NCBI RefSeq assembly: GCF_003008515.1
Contig: NZ_CP027668.1
Coordinates: 2,782,001-2,846,000, forward strand
DNA from: Phreatobacter cathodiphilus
Lineage (GTDB): Bacteria > Pseudomonadota > Alphaproteobacteria > Rhizobiales > Phreatobacteraceae
Length of the DNA stretch: 64,000 bases
Direction: 5' to 3'
How positions within the stretch are numbered: the first letter of the stretch is position 1; each line of letters begins with the position of its first letter. The notes beneath the pieces are model-generated. The model searched no databases. It saw only the letters and a list, made by a program, of their open reading frames with translations, and was not told where the DNA came from. Below are positions 17,784 through 26,551 of the stretch, piece by piece. The translations under genes and the position numbers were made by a program.

Positions 17784-19040
17784 ATGGCCGCCAGCGCCGC
17801 TCGAGACCTGTCGCGGACGGAGGCCGAGCCCGCCGCGCGGCCGCTCGTCACCATCGCGCTGCCGACCTACAACCGCGCGCAATATCTCGACCGCTTCTTC
17901 ACCCACCACATCGACGCCTTTACCGCCCGCGGCATCGATTTCGAGATCCTCGTCTCGGACAACTGCTCGACCGACGACACCGCCGCCATCGTGGCGCGCT
18001 GGGCCGCGGCCGACCCGCGCATCCGCTCGGTCCGGCAGAGCGAGAACATCGGCGCCTACGGCAACTTCCTCTATTCCTGGCGGCAGGCGCGCGGGCAGTT
18101 CGCCATCTGGGTCGGCGACGACGACCTCCTGGTGCCCGACGTCGTCGTCGACTATCTCGGCCGCCTCGCCGCCGATCCCGACCTCGTCATGGTTCAGGCG
18201 CCGTGGATGCTCATTGACGAGACCCGCGACAACGCCGAGATAGGCACCTTCTATCGGATCACGGGCGAGCGCCTGTTCCGGCAGGGCGAGCACGCCGCTT
18301 GCCTCGACTATCTCCTCGGCCACCACATCTTCCCCGAGTGGTTCATCATCCGCACCGACGTGGTGCACGACGTCATCGAGCCGGTGACGGGCTTCGTCTT
18401 CCACTATTTCGCCCATCTCGCCCGGGCGCTCACCCTCGGCTCAGTGCTCTTCGCGCCGGAGCCCTTCGCCCGCGTCACCGCCATCTCGAAGGGCGGCGTC
18501 AATCATTCCGGCAACAGCGAGACCATGGACGGCTGGGACCGCTTCCGCGGCGGCATCGAGTTCTTCGCCTCCTTCATCGAGCCGGCCCCGCTCGCCGACC
18601 CCGTCCAGTCGGCCCCGCTGCTCCGCCGCTTCCAGGACTTCACCATCAAGCGCATGCAGGTGGCCATCAACCTGCACGTCAACGCCGGCAACTGGAGCCA
18701 TGCCTACCATCTCGACCGGCGCGTGCGCGCCTACGGGCAGCCCGGCTGCCACCCGGACATGCGGCCGGTTCTCGCCGGCCTCTGTGCCATCGAGACCCTG
18801 GTCGCCGAAGCCCGCGCCCAGGCGCGCCATCTCCTCGTCCTCGACGACATGATCGCCGACGACACGCTGGAAAGCCTGACGCCGGGCATCCGCGCCGCCA
18901 TCATCCGCCGCCGCGATCCCCGCGCCGCATCGCCGGCCCCCAAGGCCTTCGCCCTGATGCAGACGCCGCCCGAAGGGCTCCTCGGCCCGGACGACATCGT
19001 CCTCGATCTTCCGGCCGCCTTCCGCCGCACCGCGTTCTGA
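17784..19040 (+). CDS. Family 2 glycosyltransferase
   Basis: The 418-residue protein has a GT-A fold N-terminal domain: VTIALPTYNRAQYLDRFF, then EILVSDNCSTDDTAAIV and the metal-binding GDDDLL at about residue 113. No membrane segment is evident, so it probably acts at the cytoplasmic face. The C-terminal half is not matched by a domain I recognise. It starts 17 nt after the fusion gene and ends 2 nt before the acetyltransferase, so it belongs to the same operon. The acceptor could be a surface polysaccharide or a protein; nothing in the sequence decides. Confidence 0.88.
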   Translation: MAASAARDLSRTEAEPAARPLVTIALPTYNRAQYLDRFFTHHIDAFTARGIDFEILVSDNCSTDDTAAIVARWAAADPRIRSVRQSENIGAYGNFLYSWRQARGQFAIWVGDDDLLVPDVVVDYLGRLAADPDLVMVQAPWMLIDETRDNAEIGTFYRITGERLFRQGEHAACLDYLLGHHIFPEWFIIRTDVVHDVIEPVTGFVFHYFAHLARALTLGSVLFAPEPFARVTAISKGGVNHSGNSETMDGWDRFRGGIEFFASFIEPAPLADPVQSAPLLRRFQDFTIKRMQVAINLHVNAGNWSHAYHLDRRVRAYGQPGCHPDMRPVLAGLCAIETLVAEARAQARHLLVLDDMIADDTLESLTPGIRAAIIRRRDPRAASPAPKAFALMQTPPEGLLGPDDIVLDLPAAFRRTAF

Positions 19041-19042
19041 CC

Positions 19043-19813
19043 ATGGCGCTCACCCTCGGTGGCGACGGCGGCGGGCGGATCGTGCTCAGGGACACGCCCT
19101 GGGACGCCCGCGCCCTCGGCCGGCCGACGCTGGACGTGACCGAACTCGCCCTCGCCTGCGAGAACGGGGCCGGCACGGATGACGACGACCTTTTCGCCGC
19201 CCTCGACGCCGCCTGCCAGGAGCGCGGCGCCGCCCTGGTGACGGCCCGGATCGATGCGGCCCGCCGCCAGGCGATCGCGCGGCTTCAGGCCGCCGGGTTC
19301 CGCTATGTCGAGACCGTCCTGCGCCTGCGCTATCCCAATCTCGCGCGCTTCGACGCTGCCGGAACCCGCCCACTGGCGCTGCGTGCGCCGCTCGCAGAGG
19401 ATCACCCCGCGCTCCTCGACCAGGCCGCCGCGACATTCAACTTCGGCCGTTTTGCCGAGGACCCGGCCATCCCGCCCGCGGTCAACCCGCGCCGCCAGAT
19501 CGACTGGATGGAGGGTCTCCTCGCCGGACGGGCGACGGTGCTGGTCACCGGCCCACCTCCCCGCCCCGCCGCCTTCATGGCCTTCACCACGGCGGAGGGC
19601 GCCGCCGACCTCGTCCTCGGCGGCACGCAGCCGGATCAGGCGGTTCTCGCCCTGCCCTTCTGGACGGCGATCATGCTGCACCTGAAACAGGCGGGCATCC
19701 GCCGCGTCGATACCGTCGTCTCCGCCGCCAATGTCGGCGTCGCCAATCTCTATGCCCGCCTCGGCTTCCAGATCCGCGAGACGCTGGTCGGGCTCCACCT
19801 CCACCGCCCCTGA
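19043..19813 (+). CDS. GNAT-family N-acetyltransferase, probably sugar-directed
   Basis: The 256-residue product ends in a GNAT fold: the block GIRRVDTVVSAANVGVANLYARLGF is the typical acetyl-CoA-binding and C-terminal strand pattern. Its double-length layout resembles WecD-type enzymes that acetylate amino sugars, although the match is by overall shape rather than specific motifs. The start codon lies 2 nt after the stop of the glycosyltransferase. The context with an aminotransferase upstream suggests acetylation of the amino group of a nucleotide sugar. Confidence 0.75.
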   Translation: MALTLGGDGGGRIVLRDTPWDARALGRPTLDVTELALACENGAGTDDDDLFAALDAACQERGAALVTARIDAARRQAIARLQAAGFRYVETVLRLRYPNLARFDAAGTRPLALRAPLAEDHPALLDQAAATFNFGRFAEDPAIPPAVNPRRQIDWMEGLLAGRATVLVTGPPPRPAAFMAFTTAEGAADLVLGGTQPDQAVLALPFWTAIMLHLKQAGIRRVDTVVSAANVGVANLYARLGFQIRETLVGLHLHRP

Positions 19814-19841
19814 AACGAAAACGGGCGCCCGCCGGCGCCCG
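19814..19841 (-). terminator. Terminator between the sugar operon and the OmpA-family gene
   Basis: An 8-bp stem (19822-19829 with 19834-19841) is followed on the minus strand by TTTTCGTTTC. It sits 25 nt past the minus-strand OmpA-family stop and directly after the plus-strand acetyltransferase stop, so it may serve both strands, although only the minus side has a U-tract. Confidence 0.75.
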
Positions 19842-19866
19842 CTCGTCGTGGCCGTCAGGCGCGCCG

Positions 19867-22389
19867 TTACTGCGGCGGCGCCTGGGTGTTCTGCTGGTTG
19901 AGGAGCTCGGTGACCCGGCGCAGCGTCACGCGCCGGTTCTCCGCCGAGGGCCCCTGCGTCTGCACTTTGAGATACTGCTCGCCGTAGCCTTGAGTCGTCA
20001 GGTTCTCCGGCGGGATGTTGTAGCTCTGGGTCAGCGCCGTCGCGATGGCCTGGGCGCGGCGATCCGACAACGACAGGTTGTCGACGTCGTTGCCCACCGC
20101 GTCGGTATGGCCCTCGATGAGGAAGACCTCGTTCGGGTTGGCCGTGATGGCCCGCCCGAGCGCCGCCGCGATGGTGTCGAGGCGCTGGATCTGGTCCGGC
20201 TTGATCTCCCACGATCCCGTGTCGAAGTTGATCGTGTTGAGGTCGACGCTGCGCGTATAGGCGCGCACCGTCGGGCTGTAGCGCACCTCGTCCAGCGTGT
20301 AGCGCCGCGGCGGACGCTGCACCGGCGGCGCCGTCAGCGCCTCGTAGATCACCTCCGGCGGAGCCTCGTCGGCGTCGACGATGTAGCGGTCGGGCGGCAT
20401 GGAATATTCCGGCGGCGGCAGAACGACGATCTGCTCCTCGAAGGTGCGGGCACGCGGCCTGAACGAGTTGTCGATCAGGATGACCTCGCGGCCGTCCGGA
20501 TAGCGGCGGATGCGCCGCAGGAGCTGGCCGTGCTCGTCGGTGACCGTGATGACCCGGATCCCGCCCGGGCGGTCGTAGATCGACACCAGTTCGTTGCCGC
20601 GGCGCTCGGTGCGGAAATCACCGCCCAGATCACGGAACCGCGCGGTCTCGTCGTGACGCACGAAGACGCCCTCGCCGTCGCGGACGATGGTCCGGCCGGG
20701 CTCGTGGATGACGGTCACGCCGTCCTGCGTGAATTCGCGGCGCCGCTGGCGCACCTCGCCGACGTCGTCGGCGCGGGCGCCCTGATTGAGCATGAAGCCG
20801 CCGATGACGCCGGCGCCGAGGCCGATGGCCGCCGCTCCGGCGGGGCCGATGCGGGAGCCGCGCCGACGCTCGGGCGGACCGCTCGGCGGCTGGCCGCCAG
20901 CGAAGCCTCCGGGGCCGCCGACACCGGGCGGCTGGCCGGGGCCACCGGTTCCGGGCCGCTGGCCGAAGCCGGGCTGGCCCGGGGTCGGCGGCTGGCCCGT
21001 GCCGGGCTGGGCGACCGGCGGCTGACCGGGGCCACCGGTTCCGGGCCGCTGGCCGAAGCCGGGCTGGCCCGGGGTCGGCGGCTGGCCCGTGCCGGGCTGG
21101 GCGACCGGCGGCTGACCGGGGCCACCGGTTCCGGGCCGCTGGCCGAAGCCGGGCTGGCCCGGGGTCGGCGGCTGGCCCGTGCCGGGCTGGGCGACCGGCG
21201 GCTGACCGGGGCCACCGGTTCCGGGCCGCTGGCCGAAGCCGGGCTGGCCGGGGGTCGGCGGCTGGCCCGTGCCGGGCTGGGCGACCGGCGGCTGGCCGGG
21301 GCCACCGATTCCGGGCCGCTGGCCGATGCCGGGCTGGCCGGGGGTCGGCGGCTGACCCGTGCCGGGCTGGGCGACCGGCGGCTGGCCGGGAACGGTGCCG
21401 GGCGCGCGCTGGCCGATGCCGGGCTGGCCCGGGGTAGGCGGCTGGCCCGTACCGGGCTGGGCGACCGGCGGCTGGCCGGGAACCGTGCCGGGCGCGCGCT
21501 GGCCGATGCCGGGCTGGCCCGGGGTCGGCGGCTGACCCGTGCCGGGCTGGGCGACCGGCGGCTGGCCGGGAACGGTGCCGGGCGCGCGCTGACCGATGCC
21601 GGGCTGGCCGGGAACGGTGCCGGGCGCGCGCTGGCCGATGCCCGGCTGGCCGGGCGTGGCCTGACCACCGGGAGGCTGTGCCGTCTGGCCCGGGGCCGTT
21701 CCGCCGAACGGCGGACGACCGTCGGCGGGGCGGATGGCGCCGGGCGTTCCGCCGGGCCGCACGGGCGAGGTGGCCGCGGGGGGTGTCGCCTGCTGGCCGG
21801 TGGCGGCCGGAGGGGGTGCCGTGCGGCCGGGCTGCGGCTGGGCGAGACCGGGAGGCGGGGCGGCCGGCCGGCCGCCGAAGCCGGGCTGGGCACCGCGTGC
21901 CGCGGGCGGCTGGCCCTGACCCTGACCCTGCCCCGGACGCAGGCCGGGCGGCGTGCCCACCGGCGGGCGCTGCTGGACGGCAGCGGGCGGCGCGACGCGC
22001 GGCTGCTGCGGCGGCGTCGCCTGCATGGGCGGACGCGGTTGCTGCTGCGGCGCCGCCTGGGCCGGGCCTCGCTGCTGGAACGACGGGGCCGGCCGCTGCG
22101 GCGCGGCCTGGATGGGGGGCGCCTGGCGCTGCGGGGCGGCCTGCACCGGCGGGCGCGGCTGCTGCTGTACGGGCGCCACGGGCGGGCGCGGCTGCTGCAC
22201 GGCCGGGCGGCCCTGCTGCGGCGGCGGTCCGCCGGGCCGGCGCTGACGCGGGTCCTGTCCCTCGCCCTGGGGCTGCATCTGCGCGAGGAGGAGCGTGCCC
22301 TCGGGCCGCAGCGTATCGCCGAAGCCTGGGCCGATCGCCAGGACGGGCAGGATGGTGCCCGCCAGCAGGGCGCGTTTCATCGCGTGCAT
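19867..22389 (-). CDS. OmpA-family outer-membrane/peptidoglycan-associated protein with long Pro-Gly-Gln repeats
   Basis: The 840-residue protein has a signal peptide (MKRALLAGTILPVLAIGPGFG after a short leader), then about 480 residues of low-complexity Pro/Gln/Gly sequence. This contains a 30-residue tandem unit (GQPPVAQPGTGQPPTPGQPG plus a GQR-type tail). A short hydrophobic glycine-rich segment (IGPAGAAAIGLGAGVIGGFML) follows, then a charged linker and a C-terminal OmpA domain with TINFDTGSWEI and the peptidoglycan-binding EGHTDAVGNDVDNLSLSDRRAQ. I chose ATG 22389 because GGAG lies 6 nt upstream. The domain anchors to peptidoglycan; the repeat may span the periplasm or be surface-exposed. 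It is transcribed alone. Confidence 0.88.
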   Translation of the reverse strand: MHAMKRALLAGTILPVLAIGPGFGDTLRPEGTLLLAQMQPQGEGQDPRQRRPGGPPPQQGRPAVQQPRPPVAPVQQQPRPPVQAAPQRQAPPIQAAPQRPAPSFQQRGPAQAAPQQQPRPPMQATPPQQPRVAPPAAVQQRPPVGTPPGLRPGQGQGQGQPPAARGAQPGFGGRPAAPPPGLAQPQPGRTAPPPAATGQQATPPAATSPVRPGGTPGAIRPADGRPPFGGTAPGQTAQPPGGQATPGQPGIGQRAPGTVPGQPGIGQRAPGTVPGQPPVAQPGTGQPPTPGQPGIGQRAPGTVPGQPPVAQPGTGQPPTPGQPGIGQRAPGTVPGQPPVAQPGTGQPPTPGQPGIGQRPGIGGPGQPPVAQPGTGQPPTPGQPGFGQRPGTGGPGQPPVAQPGTGQPPTPGQPGFGQRPGTGGPGQPPVAQPGTGQPPTPGQPGFGQRPGTGGPGQPPVAQPGTGQPPTPGQPGFGQRPGTGGPGQPPGVGGPGGFAGGQPPSGPPERRRGSRIGPAGAAAIGLGAGVIGGFMLNQGARADDVGEVRQRRREFTQDGVTVIHEPGRTIVRDGEGVFVRHDETARFRDLGGDFRTERRGNELVSIYDRPGGIRVITVTDEHGQLLRRIRRYPDGREVILIDNSFRPRARTFEEQIVVLPPPEYSMPPDRYIVDADEAPPEVIYEALTAPPVQRPPRRYTLDEVRYSPTVRAYTRSVDLNTINFDTGSWEIKPDQIQRLDTIAAALGRAITANPNEVFLIEGHTDAVGNDVDNLSLSDRRAQAIATALTQSYNIPPENLTTQGYGEQYLKVQTQGPSAENRRVTLRRVTELLNQQNTQAPPQ
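20931..21660 (-). repeat. In-frame 90-bp tandem repeat array
   Basis: About eight units of 90 bp (30 codons) lie head to tail within the OmpA-family gene. The same motif recurs at 20941, 21031, 21121, 21211 and, with small changes, at 21301. A second subtype carrying GTVPGQPP replaces the GTGGPGQPP subtype beyond about 21380, and a shortened unit ends the array. The middle units are almost identical in DNA, as expected from recent slippage or unequal exchange. Confidence 0.93.
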
Positions 22390-22586
22390 GATCGTCTCCA
22401 CATCGTCAGGTGCGCGCCGGTCGGGACCGGCGGTTCAGACCGGTATCGCATCCAACAAAGGCGGCGCAATCGCGACCGTGCCGAGGCAGGTCGGGGCATT
22501 TGCCTTAACGTTGTTCATCAAGGACACGTTCCCGCCCGCCGGCACGCGGTGCGGAGCCATGTCACCCGTTCGCTTCGAACGAGCGG

Positions 22587-23582
22587 TCAGAGCGGCTTCT
22601 TCAGCCACTTGCCGATGACGCCGACGATGCCCTCGCGGAAGACCAGCACGCAGACCACGAAGATGACGCCCTGCACGACCGTCACCCAGGCACCGAGCCC
22701 GGCCAGGAAGTTCTGCATCGAGATGATGACCGCCGCGCCGATGATCGGTCCGAACACCGTGCCCATGCCGCCGACCAGCGTCATCAGCACGACCTCGCCC
22801 GACATGCTCCAGTGCACGTCGGTGAGCGAGGCGAGCTGCACCGCGATGGCCTTGGTGGCGCCGGCGAGGCCTGCCAGCGAGGCCGACAGGACGAAGACGG
22901 CGAGCTTGTACTGGGCGACCCGGTAGCCGAGCGACACGGCCCGCGCCTCGTTGTCGCGGATCGCCTTCAGCACCTGTCCGAAGGGCGAGTGGATGATGCG
23001 GTAGATCAGCAGCACGCCGACGAGGAAGATGACGGCGACGAAGTAGTAGGTGATGGTGTCGTTGCCGAGCGGCAGAACGCCGAACAGGTTGTTTCGCGGC
23101 ACCGCCTGGATGCCGTCCTCGCCGCCCGTGAATCCCGGGGTCTGCAGCGAGAAGAAATAGACCATCTGCGCCAGGGCGAGGGTGATCATGGCGAAATAGA
23201 TGCCCTGCCGGCGGATCGCCAGCGCGCCGAAGACGAGGCCGAGGGCGGCGCCCGAGGCCGTGCCGAGCAGGATCGAGACCTCCGGCGTCAGGCCCCAGTG
23301 CTTGGCGGTATAGGCGGCGACGTAGGAAGCGAAACCGAAATAGGCGGCGTGGCCGAAGGAGAGCAGGCCGCCATAGCCGAGCATCAGGTTGAAGGCGCAG
23401 GCGAAGAGCGCGAAGCACAGCACCTTCATCAGGAAGAACGGATAGCCGATCACCGGGATGAAGGGCAGCACCACCAGCACCGCCGCCAGGGCGATGAACA
23501 GCATGCGATGGAGGGCCGAATGATCCGCGCTCTCGGCTGCGACGGGGCCGGACGTGGGGGCGGCGATGGTGACCTCGGCCAT
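22587..23582 (-). CDS. livM: Branched-chain amino acid ABC transporter permease, LivM type
   Basis: This is an inner-membrane permease of 331 residues with about ten hydrophobic segments and the LivM signature around GYGGLLSFGHAAYFG and the cytoplasmic loop RAVSLGYRVAQYKLAVFVLSA. It is the last gene of the minus-strand operon livG-livF-binding protein-livH-livM. Its start overlaps the livH stop by one base (TGATG), indicating translational coupling. Substrate cannot be fixed: this family transports branched-chain amino acids but also urea, short amides and aromatic acids. Confidence 0.93.
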   Translation of the reverse strand: MAEVTIAAPTSGPVAAESADHSALHRMLFIALAAVLVVLPFIPVIGYPFFLMKVLCFALFACAFNLMLGYGGLLSFGHAAYFGFASYVAAYTAKHWGLTPEVSILLGTASGAALGLVFGALAIRRQGIYFAMITLALAQMVYFFSLQTPGFTGGEDGIQAVPRNNLFGVLPLGNDTITYYFVAVIFLVGVLLIYRIIHSPFGQVLKAIRDNEARAVSLGYRVAQYKLAVFVLSASLAGLAGATKAIAVQLASLTDVHWSMSGEVVLMTLVGGMGTVFGPIIGAAVIISMQNFLAGLGAWVTVVQGVIFVVCVLVFREGIVGVIGKWLKKPL

Positions 23583-24469
23583 CAGGCGGTCCTCCCGAAG
23601 AGGCCGGCGGGCTTCACGAGCAACACGATGGCCATGATGATGAAGATGACGGTGGCCGAAGCCTCCGGATAGAAGACCTTGGTCAGGCCCTCGATGATGC
23701 CGAGGCCGAACCCGGTGACGATGGCGCCGAGGATCGAGCCCATGCCGCCGATGACCACCACCGCGAAGACGACGATGATCAGGTCGGCACCCATGTTGGG
23801 GTTGACCGAATAGACCGGCGCCGCCAGCACGCCGGCGAAGGCGGCGAGGCCGACGCCGAAACCGTAGGTGAGCGTGATCAGCAGCGGCACGTTGATGCCG
23901 AAGGCCTGGGTCAGCGTCGGATTCTCGGTCGCCGCGCGCAGATAGGCGCCGAGGCGGGTCTTCTCGATGACGAACCAGGTCGCCAGGCAGACGACGAGCG
24001 AGGCGACGACCACCCAGCCGCGATAGTTGGGCAGGAACATGAAGCCGAGGTTCTGGCCGCCGCGCAGTTCCGCCGGGATCTGGTAGGGCAGGCCGGAGGA
24101 GCCGAAATAGTTGCGGAACAGACCCTGAATGATGAGGGCGAGGCCGAAGGTCAGCAAGAGGCCGTAGAGGTGGTCGAGGTGGTAGAGCCGCTGCAGAAAC
24201 AGCCGCTCGATGATGACGCCCGACACGCCCGCCACGAGGGGGGCCAGGAGCAGGGAGGGCCAGTAGCCGATGCCCACCCAGTTGAGCAGCATCCAGGCGA
24301 TGAAGGCGCCCATCATGTACTGCGCGCCGTGGGTGAAGTTGATGATGTTCAAGAGGCCGAAGATGACGGCGAGGCCAAGACTGAGGATCGCGTAGAACGA
24401 GCCGTTGATCAGCCCCAGCAGGAGCTGTCCGAAAAGGGCCTGGGGCGGAATGCCTATGAGCTCGAACAT
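23582..24469 (-). CDS. livH: Branched-chain amino acid ABC transporter permease, LivH type
   Basis: The 295-residue partner permease carries the typical LivH N-terminus (LLLGLINGSFYAILSLGLAVIFGLLNIINFTHGAQYM) and the GGMGSILGAIVTGFGLGIIEG segment near the C-terminus, with about eight membrane helices. It lies 61 nt downstream of the binding-protein gene; a strong hairpin at 24494-24516 occupies that gap. Confidence 0.94.
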   Translation of the reverse strand: MFELIGIPPQALFGQLLLGLINGSFYAILSLGLAVIFGLLNIINFTHGAQYMMGAFIAWMLLNWVGIGYWPSLLLAPLVAGVSGVIIERLFLQRLYHLDHLYGLLLTFGLALIIQGLFRNYFGSSGLPYQIPAELRGGQNLGFMFLPNYRGWVVVASLVVCLATWFVIEKTRLGAYLRAATENPTLTQAFGINVPLLITLTYGFGVGLAAFAGVLAAPVYSVNPNMGADLIIVVFAVVVIGGMGSILGAIVTGFGLGIIEGLTKVFYPEASATVIFIIMAIVLLVKPAGLFGRTA

Positions 24470-24493
24470 GGACTGCGAATCCCGGAGAGAAGC

Positions 24494-24516
24494 GGGGCGC
24501 CGCCGTGCGGCGCCCC
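24494..24516 (-). terminator. Intercistronic hairpin after the binding-protein gene
   Basis: A 10-bp, almost all G-C stem (24494-24503 with 24507-24516) and a 3-nt loop lie between the binding-protein gene and livH, without a U-tract. Such hairpins often stabilise the upstream message or attenuate the downstream one, which would give an excess of binding protein over permease. Confidence 0.55.
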
Positions 24517-24530
24517 GGATGCGGACTGGA

Positions 24531-25757
24531 TCAGGCGCGAACGAGCGGGCAGGCGCCGGCGGTCAGCGGGCGGAAGGCCTCTTCGGCCGGCAGGGTCGCC
24601 ACGAGCTTGTAATAGTCCCAGGGACCCTTGGACTCCGAGGGCTTCTTGACCTCGAACAGATAGGCCGGATGCATCTTGCGGCCGTCGGCGCGCACGCTGC
24701 CCGGGCCGAAGATCGGGTCGTTGGTCGGGTTGCCCTTCATCCAGGAGATGACGCCGGCCGCATCCTTCGACTTGGTCGCCGCCGCGCCCTTCAGATAGTG
24801 CAGCACGCCGGAATAGACGCCGGCCTGCACCATCGTCGGCATCTTGCCGCCGTGACGCGCGCCGAAGCGCTTCGAGAACTCGCGGGTGCCGTCGTTGAGG
24901 TCCCAGTAGAAGGACTCGGTGAGCACCAGGCCCTGGGCCGTCTGCAGGCCGAGGGCGTGCACGTCGCTGATGAACATCAGCAGGCCGGCGAGCTTCTGGC
25001 CGCCCTGGGTGATGCCGAACTCGGCCGCCTGCTTGATCGAGTTGATCGTGTCGCCGCCGGCATTGGCGAGGCCGATGACCTTGGCGCGCGAGGCCTGGGC
25101 CTGCAGCAGGAAGGACGAGAAGTCGCTCGACGGGAACGGCGTGCGCACGCCGCCGACGACGCGGCCGCCCGCCTTCTGGACGACGGCCGTGGTGTCGCGC
25201 TCGAGCGCATGGCCGAAGGCGTAGTCGGCGGTCAGGAAGAACCAGGTATCGCCGCCCGCCTTCACCATCGCGCCGCCCGTGCCCTGCGACAGCATGTAGG
25301 TGTCGTAGGTCCAGTGCAGCGTGTTCGGCGAGCACTGCGGGCCGGTCAGGTCCGAGGTGGCGGCGCCGGAATTGATGAAGACCTTGTTCTTCTCGCGGGT
25401 GATCTGGTTGATGGCGAGAGCGACCGAGGAGGTCGGGACGTCGGCGATCACGTCGACGGCGTCGTTGTCGTACCACTGGCGGGCGATGTTGGCGCCGACG
25501 TCAGGCTTGTTCTGGTGGTCGGCCGAAACGATCTGGACGTTGAGGCCCTTGGCGGCGGCGCCGAAATCCTCCACCGCCATGCGGGCGGCGAGAGCCGAGC
25601 CTTCGCCGGTCACGTCGGCATAGATGCTGGAGCGGTCGTTCAGCACGCCGATCTTGATGGAGACAGGCTGCTGGGCCTGCGCCATGGAGCGCGCGGTGAA
25701 AGCGGTGGCCGCGGCGCCGGCAAGCACGGAGCGGCGGTTCATGCGAAACGTCGTCAT
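24531..25757 (-). CDS. ABC transporter substrate-binding protein, LivJ/amide-binding type
   Basis: This 408-residue periplasmic protein begins MTTFRMNRRSVLAGAAATAFTARSMAQAQ, a signal peptide with RR in a Tat-like setting. The mature part is a type I periplasmic-binding fold (IKIGVLNDRSSIYADVTGEGS, then DVPTSSVALAINQITREKNK). The start at 25757 has GGAGG 8 nt upstream. It delivers substrate to the adjacent LivHM permeases. The closest-looking relatives are binding proteins annotated as branched-chain amino acid or amide binders, and the ligand is uncertain. Confidence 0.9.
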   Translation of the reverse strand: MTTFRMNRRSVLAGAAATAFTARSMAQAQQPVSIKIGVLNDRSSIYADVTGEGSALAARMAVEDFGAAAKGLNVQIVSADHQNKPDVGANIARQWYDNDAVDVIADVPTSSVALAINQITREKNKVFINSGAATSDLTGPQCSPNTLHWTYDTYMLSQGTGGAMVKAGGDTWFFLTADYAFGHALERDTTAVVQKAGGRVVGGVRTPFPSSDFSSFLLQAQASRAKVIGLANAGGDTINSIKQAAEFGITQGGQKLAGLLMFISDVHALGLQTAQGLVLTESFYWDLNDGTREFSKRFGARHGGKMPTMVQAGVYSGVLHYLKGAAATKSKDAAGVISWMKGNPTNDPIFGPGSVRADGRKMHPAYLFEVKKPSESKGPWDYYKLVATLPAEEAFRPLTAGACPLVRA

Positions 25758-25813
25758 GGTCGTATCCTCCAAAAGGGGTCCGTTCGGGTCGGTTTTTCTT
25801 GTTGTTGCGCAGG

Positions 25814-26551
25814 TCACACGCCCAGATGGGCGTGCAGCTTGTCGATGTTCTGGTCGAGCTCGGCGTTCGGGATCATGTCCACCACGCGGCCCTGCTCGAC
25901 CAGGTAATGACGGTCGGCGACCGTCTGGGCGAAACGAAAGTTCTGCTCGACGAGAATGATCGTGAAGCCCTCGCGCTTCAACCGCGCGATGGTACGGCCG
26001 ATCTGCTCGATGATGACGGGGGCGAGGCCCTCCGTCGGCTCGTCCAGCAGCAGGAACTTCGCCCCCGTGCGCAGGATGCGGGCAATCGCCAGCATCTGCT
26101 GCTCGCCTCCCGAGAGCTTGGTGCCCTGGCTGGTGAGACGTTCCTTGATGTTGGGGAAGAGCTCGAAGATCTGCTCCACCGTCATGCCGCCGGGCCGCAC
26201 CTGCGGCGGCAGCATCAGGTTCTCCTCCACCGAGAGCGAGGAGAAGATGCCGCGCTCCTCCGGCACGTAGCCGATGCCGAGCCGCGCGATGGCGCGCGAC
26301 GACATCGACACGGTCTCCTCTCCCTGGAAGCGGATCGAGCCGGTGCGCTTGCCGATGATGCCGATGATCGACTTCAGCGTCGTCGTCTTGCCAGCGCCGT
26401 TGCGGCCGAGGAGCGTCACGACCTCGCCCTCGGCGACGTCCAGGTTGACGCCGTGCAGGACGTGGGATTCCCCGTACCAGGCGTTCAGGTCGCGGATTTC
26501 CAGCATCGGGGCGGTGGTGGCGGGGCGCGTCATGTCCAATGCCTCAGCCAT
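25814..26551 (-). CDS. livF: Branched-chain amino acid ABC transporter ATPase, LivF type
   Basis: The 245-residue ATPase has Walker A LLGRNGAGKTTT, the signature KLSGGEQQMLAIARIL and Walker B KFLLLDEPTEGLAP, with the LivF-type VEQNFRFAQTVADRHYLVEQG end. It overlaps the livG stop by 8 nt and is followed 56 nt later by the binding-protein gene. Together with LivG it energises the LivHM channel. Confidence 0.95.
   Translation of the reverse strand: MAEALDMTRPATTAPMLEIRDLNAWYGESHVLHGVNLDVAEGEVVTLLGRNGAGKTTTLKSIIGIIGKRTGSIRFQGEETVSMSSRAIARLGIGYVPEERGIFSSLSVEENLMLPPQVRPGGMTVEQIFELFPNIKERLTSQGTKLSGGEQQMLAIARILRTGAKFLLLDEPTEGLAPVIIEQIGRTIARLKREGFTIILVEQNFRFAQTVADRHYLVEQGRVVDMIPNAELDQNIDKLHAHLGV

Noticed and set aside
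20931..21660. CRISPR-like regular repeats
   Set aside because: The 90-bp units are contiguous with no unique spacers and encode an in-frame protein repeat.
19990..22926. 978-codon plus-strand open frame opposite the OmpA-family gene
   Set aside because: Mirrors the tandem repeat in a second frame; the minus-strand protein has a signal peptide and an OmpA domain, so that one is real.
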